Positions 14,959 to 16,726 of a DNA stretch of 16,726 nucleotides are shown piece by piece; position 1 is the stretch's first letter, and each line of letters begins with the position of its first letter. Source of the stretch: Chloroflexota bacterium (GTDB taxonomy: Bacteria > Chloroflexota > Limnocylindria > P2-11E); the NCBI GenBank assembly GCA_005883775.1, contig VBEU01000046.1, forward strand, positions 1 to 16,726, written 5' to 3'. The position numbers were made by a program, and so were the translations under genes. Under the pieces are notes generated by a model that did not search any database, was not told the DNA's origin, and saw nothing but the letters and a program-made list of their open reading frames with translations.

Positions 14959-15254
14959 TCTGGCCTGCGATCCTGGGCTCGGCGGCCGCCACGTATCTGG
15001 TGCGCTCGCTGCCTTTCGTCATCGGCTTCCGCGGACACCTTCCAGGCGCGGCGTCGCGCTATCTCGAAGCGCTGCCGGTCGCGATCATTGCCGCGCTTGT
15101 CGGTCCGGCGGTCGTCGCCCCGGCCGGCGCGCTCACGCGCGGCGCCGAGCCCCTCGCCGCGGCGCTCGTTGTCGCGGTGGTTGCTTGGCGGCGAAGCCTG
15201 CTCGCAGGCGTGATCGTGGGCGTCGTCGCAGTCGCGTTACTGCGCATCATCTGA
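14955..15254 (+). CDS. azlD: Branched-chain amino acid exporter small subunit, AzlD family
   Basis: Small membrane partner of AzlC, 99 residues, normal for the family. About four hydrophobic helices are visible. The family features ATYLVRSLPFVIGFRG near the start and YLEALPVAIIAALVGPAVV in the middle are clear. The protein ends with VGVVAVALLRII. The ATG at 14955 overlaps the azlC stop in ATGA, so the pair is coupled. The exporter probably prevents toxic build-up of leucine, isoleucine or valine, or of an analogue. No Lrp-type regulator lies adjacent. Confidence 0.9.
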   Translation: MIWPAILGSAAATYLVRSLPFVIGFRGHLPGAASRYLEALPVAIIAALVGPAVVAPAGALTRGAEPLAAALVVAVVAWRRSLLAGVIVGVVAVALLRII

Positions 15255-15287
15255 TCCGGGCATCTTCCTTGCGGCATCGCCGACGAC

Positions 15288-15295
15288 GGGAGGTG
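15288..15295 (+). promoter_or_regulatory. Ribosome binding site of the DJ-1/PfpI gene
   Basis: GGGAGGTG ends 5 bases before the ATG at 15301. It is one of only two strong Shine-Dalgarno sequences in the window; most other starts rely on stop/start overlap or seem leaderless. Confidence 0.75.
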
Positions 15296-15300
15296 CAGAC

Positions 15301-15864
15301 ATGGTGGACCGGCCCTTGAAAGGCGTGCGCGTCGCGATCCTCGCGACGGACGGAGTAGAGAAGGTGGAGCTCACGCTTCCCCGTCTCTCGCTCGAGGAGG
15401 CCGGCGCGGACACGGTGCTCGTCGCGCCGAAGGCCCAGATCCAGAGCATGAATCACGACGAGAAGGACGAGCGCTTTGTGGCGGACATCGCGCTCAAAGA
15501 CGCGAACCCGGAAGAATTCGACGCGGTCATGCTGCCGGGAGGCGCTCTCAACGCGGACAAGCTGCGCATGGAGACGGCGGCGCGCGACATCGTGCAGCAG
15601 ATCGACGCGGCGGGAAGGCCGATCGCGGCCATCTGCCACGCGCCGTGGCTGCTCGTATCCGCGAAGCTCGTGAAAGGCCGTCGCCTGACGAGCTTCTACA
15701 CCCTGCAGGACGACATCCGTTGCGCAGGCGGGCAGTGGGAGGACGAGGAGGTCATCGTCGACAAGAACTGGGTCACCAGCCGCAAACCGGACGACATCCC
15801 CGCGTTCAATCGCGAGATGCGGGTTCTTTTCGCGAAGACCGGATCGCGCGCGGTGGAGCGCTAG
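15301..15864 (+). CDS. DJ-1/PfpI family protein (type 1 glutamine amidotransferase fold)
   Basis: Cytoplasmic protein of 187 residues in the DJ-1/PfpI superfamily, known for protein/nucleotide deglycase, chaperone or protease-like activity under stress. The catalytic elbow AICHAPWLLVSA has nucleophile Cys112 followed by His113. The acidic partner is probably Glu20 or Glu23 in DGVEKVELTLP. VMLPGG supplies the oxyanion region, and GRRLTSFYTLQDDIRCAGG and WVTSRKPDDIPAF match the PfpI/YhbO group. Its start is set by a strong ribosome binding site. A 46-base gap separates it from azlD, so it may share that transcript. Its stop overlaps the converging nitroreductase remnant by 4 bases within GCTAGC. 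Confidence 0.9.
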   Translation: MVDRPLKGVRVAILATDGVEKVELTLPRLSLEEAGADTVLVAPKAQIQSMNHDEKDERFVADIALKDANPEEFDAVMLPGGALNADKLRMETAARDIVQQIDAAGRPIAAICHAPWLLVSAKLVKGRRLTSFYTLQDDIRCAGGQWEDEEVIVDKNWVTSRKPDDIPAFNREMRVLFAKTGSRAVER

Positions 15865-16383
15865 CTAGACCAGCGACCGCGGCGCACGACGTCGGCCGGT
15901 GCTCGATGTCCGCGCTTGAGCGAGGGCGACGGCCGATCTTTCGTCTTCGCATGGCCGACCGCGACCACTCCCACCGCGGTGTACTCCTCGGGTATGCCGA
16001 ACGTCTGTCGCAGCGTCGGCTGATCGAACACGCCGAAGAACACCGCGCCGAGCCCCGCGTCGACGGCCGTGAGCAGCGCGCTCACCTCGCCTGGCGTCCC
16101 GACGCCGATCGTGTCGCCGAGCGAGATCTCGTCGCACCCGAAATCGAGAAGCTGCCGGCTCGAGTTGGCTACGACGGTGGCCGGCGTGGGGCCGTCCCAC
16201 GGATCCGCGACGACCATCGAGAGATATCCGCGCACGCGGAGCCCCGCGGTCTTCGCGCGTTCTATCACCGGACGGGGCCCGCTGGACGTTCGCGACGATC
16301 CGCTCGACGGTCTCGCGCGGGATCGGCCGGTCCTCGAAGCTTCGAACCATCTTGCGCTTGCGGACGACGTCCTGAAATTCCAT
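15861..16383 (-). pseudogene. Nitroreductase gene with its middle replaced by an HMG-CoA lyase fragment
   Basis: The ATG at 16383 opens an ordinary nitroreductase N-terminus, about 40 residues (MEFQDVVRKRKMVRSFEDRP ... VQRAPSG), which normally leads to the FMN-binding core. At about 16267 nitroreductase similarity stops. The next part is read one frame over and resembles HMG-CoA lyase (16268 to about 16062). In that same second frame nitroreductase similarity resumes with AVDAGLGAVFFGVFDQP and RPSPSLKRGHRAPADVV, ending RRGRW near the stop at 15861. About 100 internal residues of the nitroreductase are therefore missing. The original frame stays open to 15865 but encodes unrelated arginine-rich sequence. 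A GTG at 16268 could in principle express the lyase-nitroreductase fusion. It follows the DUF2087 gene by TGATG. A working flavoenzyme is unlikely. Confidence 0.8.
16062..16268 (-). other. HMG-CoA lyase (LiuE-like) internal fragment
   Basis: In the frame starting at 16268 the roughly 69 residues IERAKTAGLRVRGYLSM, ADPWDGPTPATVV, LLDFGCDEISLGDTIGVGTP and GEVSALLTAV follow the TIM-barrel middle of HMG-CoA lyase closely. RVRGY, the DPW-G segment and EISLGDTIGVGTPG are hallmark blocks. The lyase N-terminus, the HxH metal ligands and the GGCPYA catalytic loop are all missing, so the piece cannot be active. Its right-hand boundary (in reading direction) falls in LLTAVDAGLG, a stretch that fits both families, so the crossover may have used short shared sequence. 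Confidence 0.8.
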
Positions 16384-16670
16384 CAGGGTCGCCGGTACAC
16401 GCCGCGCTCGCGTCGGAGTAGCCCGGCGTCGATGAGGTACCGCCGCAGCGTCGCGTGATCGGAGTGCACGCCCTGCAGGATCCGGTTGACCTCGTCTTCG
16501 CCGTAGTCGCGACCCGGCACAAACCTCCCGGCGACGTGCGCGAGGAGCGCCTGACGGCGCTCGCGGCCCGCGGGAATGGTCTCGAGGCGTCCGTTCCGGA
16601 AGAACGCGGCGAGCTCAGGAGGACCGTCGAAAGCGGCGCGCCGCACGTCGTTGCCTTTGGGTCGCTGCAT
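16383..16670 (-). CDS. DUF2087 domain protein
   Basis: A 95-residue protein consisting almost only of a DUF2087 domain, a small helical (winged-helix-like) module often found attached to or next to regulators; its role is not established. Family blocks: FFRNGRLETIPAGRERRQALL (residues about 24-44), FVPGRDYGEDEVNRIL (50-65) and HSDHATLRRYLIDAGLLRRE (about 70-89). RDYGEDEVN and TLRRYLIDAGLL are the diagnostic parts. The ATG at 16670 lies 7 bases after TATCGT on the minus strand, suggesting a near-leaderless message. The stop overlaps the nitroreductase ATG by one base (TGATG), so both belong to one leftward unit. Confidence 0.88.
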   Translation of the reverse strand: MQRPKGNDVRRAAFDGPPELAAFFRNGRLETIPAGRERRQALLAHVAGRFVPGRDYGEDEVNRILQGVHSDHATLRRYLIDAGLLRRERGVYRRP

Positions 16671-16690
16671 CCGTGCGACGATACGCGACC

Positions 16691-16726
16691 GTGCCGCTTT
16701 CCAGACCCGAGCGCATCAGCATCGTG
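16691..16726 (+). CDS. Possible start of a rightward gene cut by window edge
   Basis: A GTG at 16691 opens 12 codons (MPLSRPERISIV) to the right edge, divergent from the DUF2087 gene across 20 bases. The residues look like a protein N-terminus but are too few to name a family. A -10-like GACGAT lies 8 bases upstream. It could be chance. Confidence 0.2.
   Translation, partial: MPLSRPERISIV

Noticed and set aside
16062..16268. Reading the lyase-like segment as a real HMG-CoA lyase gene or as a designed fusion enzyme
   Set aside because: Metal-binding and catalytic parts of the lyase are missing, and the nitroreductase lacks its core, so neither activity is expected.

Overview
The window is a gene-dense, GC-rich bacterial chromosome segment (about two thirds G+C by eye). 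It has many GTG starts, one or two probable CTG starts, start/stop overlaps and no gap above about 150 bases. I see no rRNA, tRNA, CRISPR array, insertion sequence or phage gene. Several start codons sit about 6 bases after a TANNNT-like -10 box instead of behind a Shine-Dalgarno sequence. This fits lineages with many leaderless transcripts, such as Chloroflexota or Actinomycetota. The protein families point the same way, but the phylum assignment is an inference.

Left third (1-7.9 kb): transport and its probable control. A NitT/TauT-type ABC importer (permease cut by the left edge, plus ATPase) runs leftward. Diverging from it is a CitA/DcuS-type sensor kinase with a CitB/DcuR-type response regulator, overlapping by ATGA. 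Converging on these is a second ABC importer of the ferric-iron/organic-anion type: a lipoprotein binding protein, a fused two-domain permease, an ATPase with a TOBE region, and a small two-helix membrane ORF. The kinase/regulator pair therefore lies between two importers and may control one or both.

Centre and right (7.85-15.3 kb): leucine catabolism. The carboxyltransferase subunit of a methylcrotonyl-CoA-type carboxylase (liuB) diverges from the binding-protein gene across only 40 bases. After an interruption of four unrelated genes (single-domain response regulator, ArsR-type repressor, MobA-like nucleotidyltransferase, DUF1684 protein) come a methylglutaconyl-CoA hydratase (liuC), the biotin carboxylase/biotin carrier subunit (liuD) and an AzlC/AzlD branched-chain amino acid exporter pair. 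These last four overlap by 4 bases at every junction and look like one operon. Together they would carboxylate and hydrate the leucine breakdown intermediates and export excess branched-chain amino acids.

Right end (15.3-16.7 kb): a DJ-1/PfpI-family protein converges on a damaged locus. A small DUF2087 gene is followed by a nitroreductase gene whose middle has been replaced, with a frame change, by about 200 bases of an HMG-CoA lyase gene. HMG-CoA lyase is the next enzyme of leucine breakdown and is otherwise absent from this window. This chimera is the most unusual feature seen. It could be a real rearrangement or an assembly artefact.
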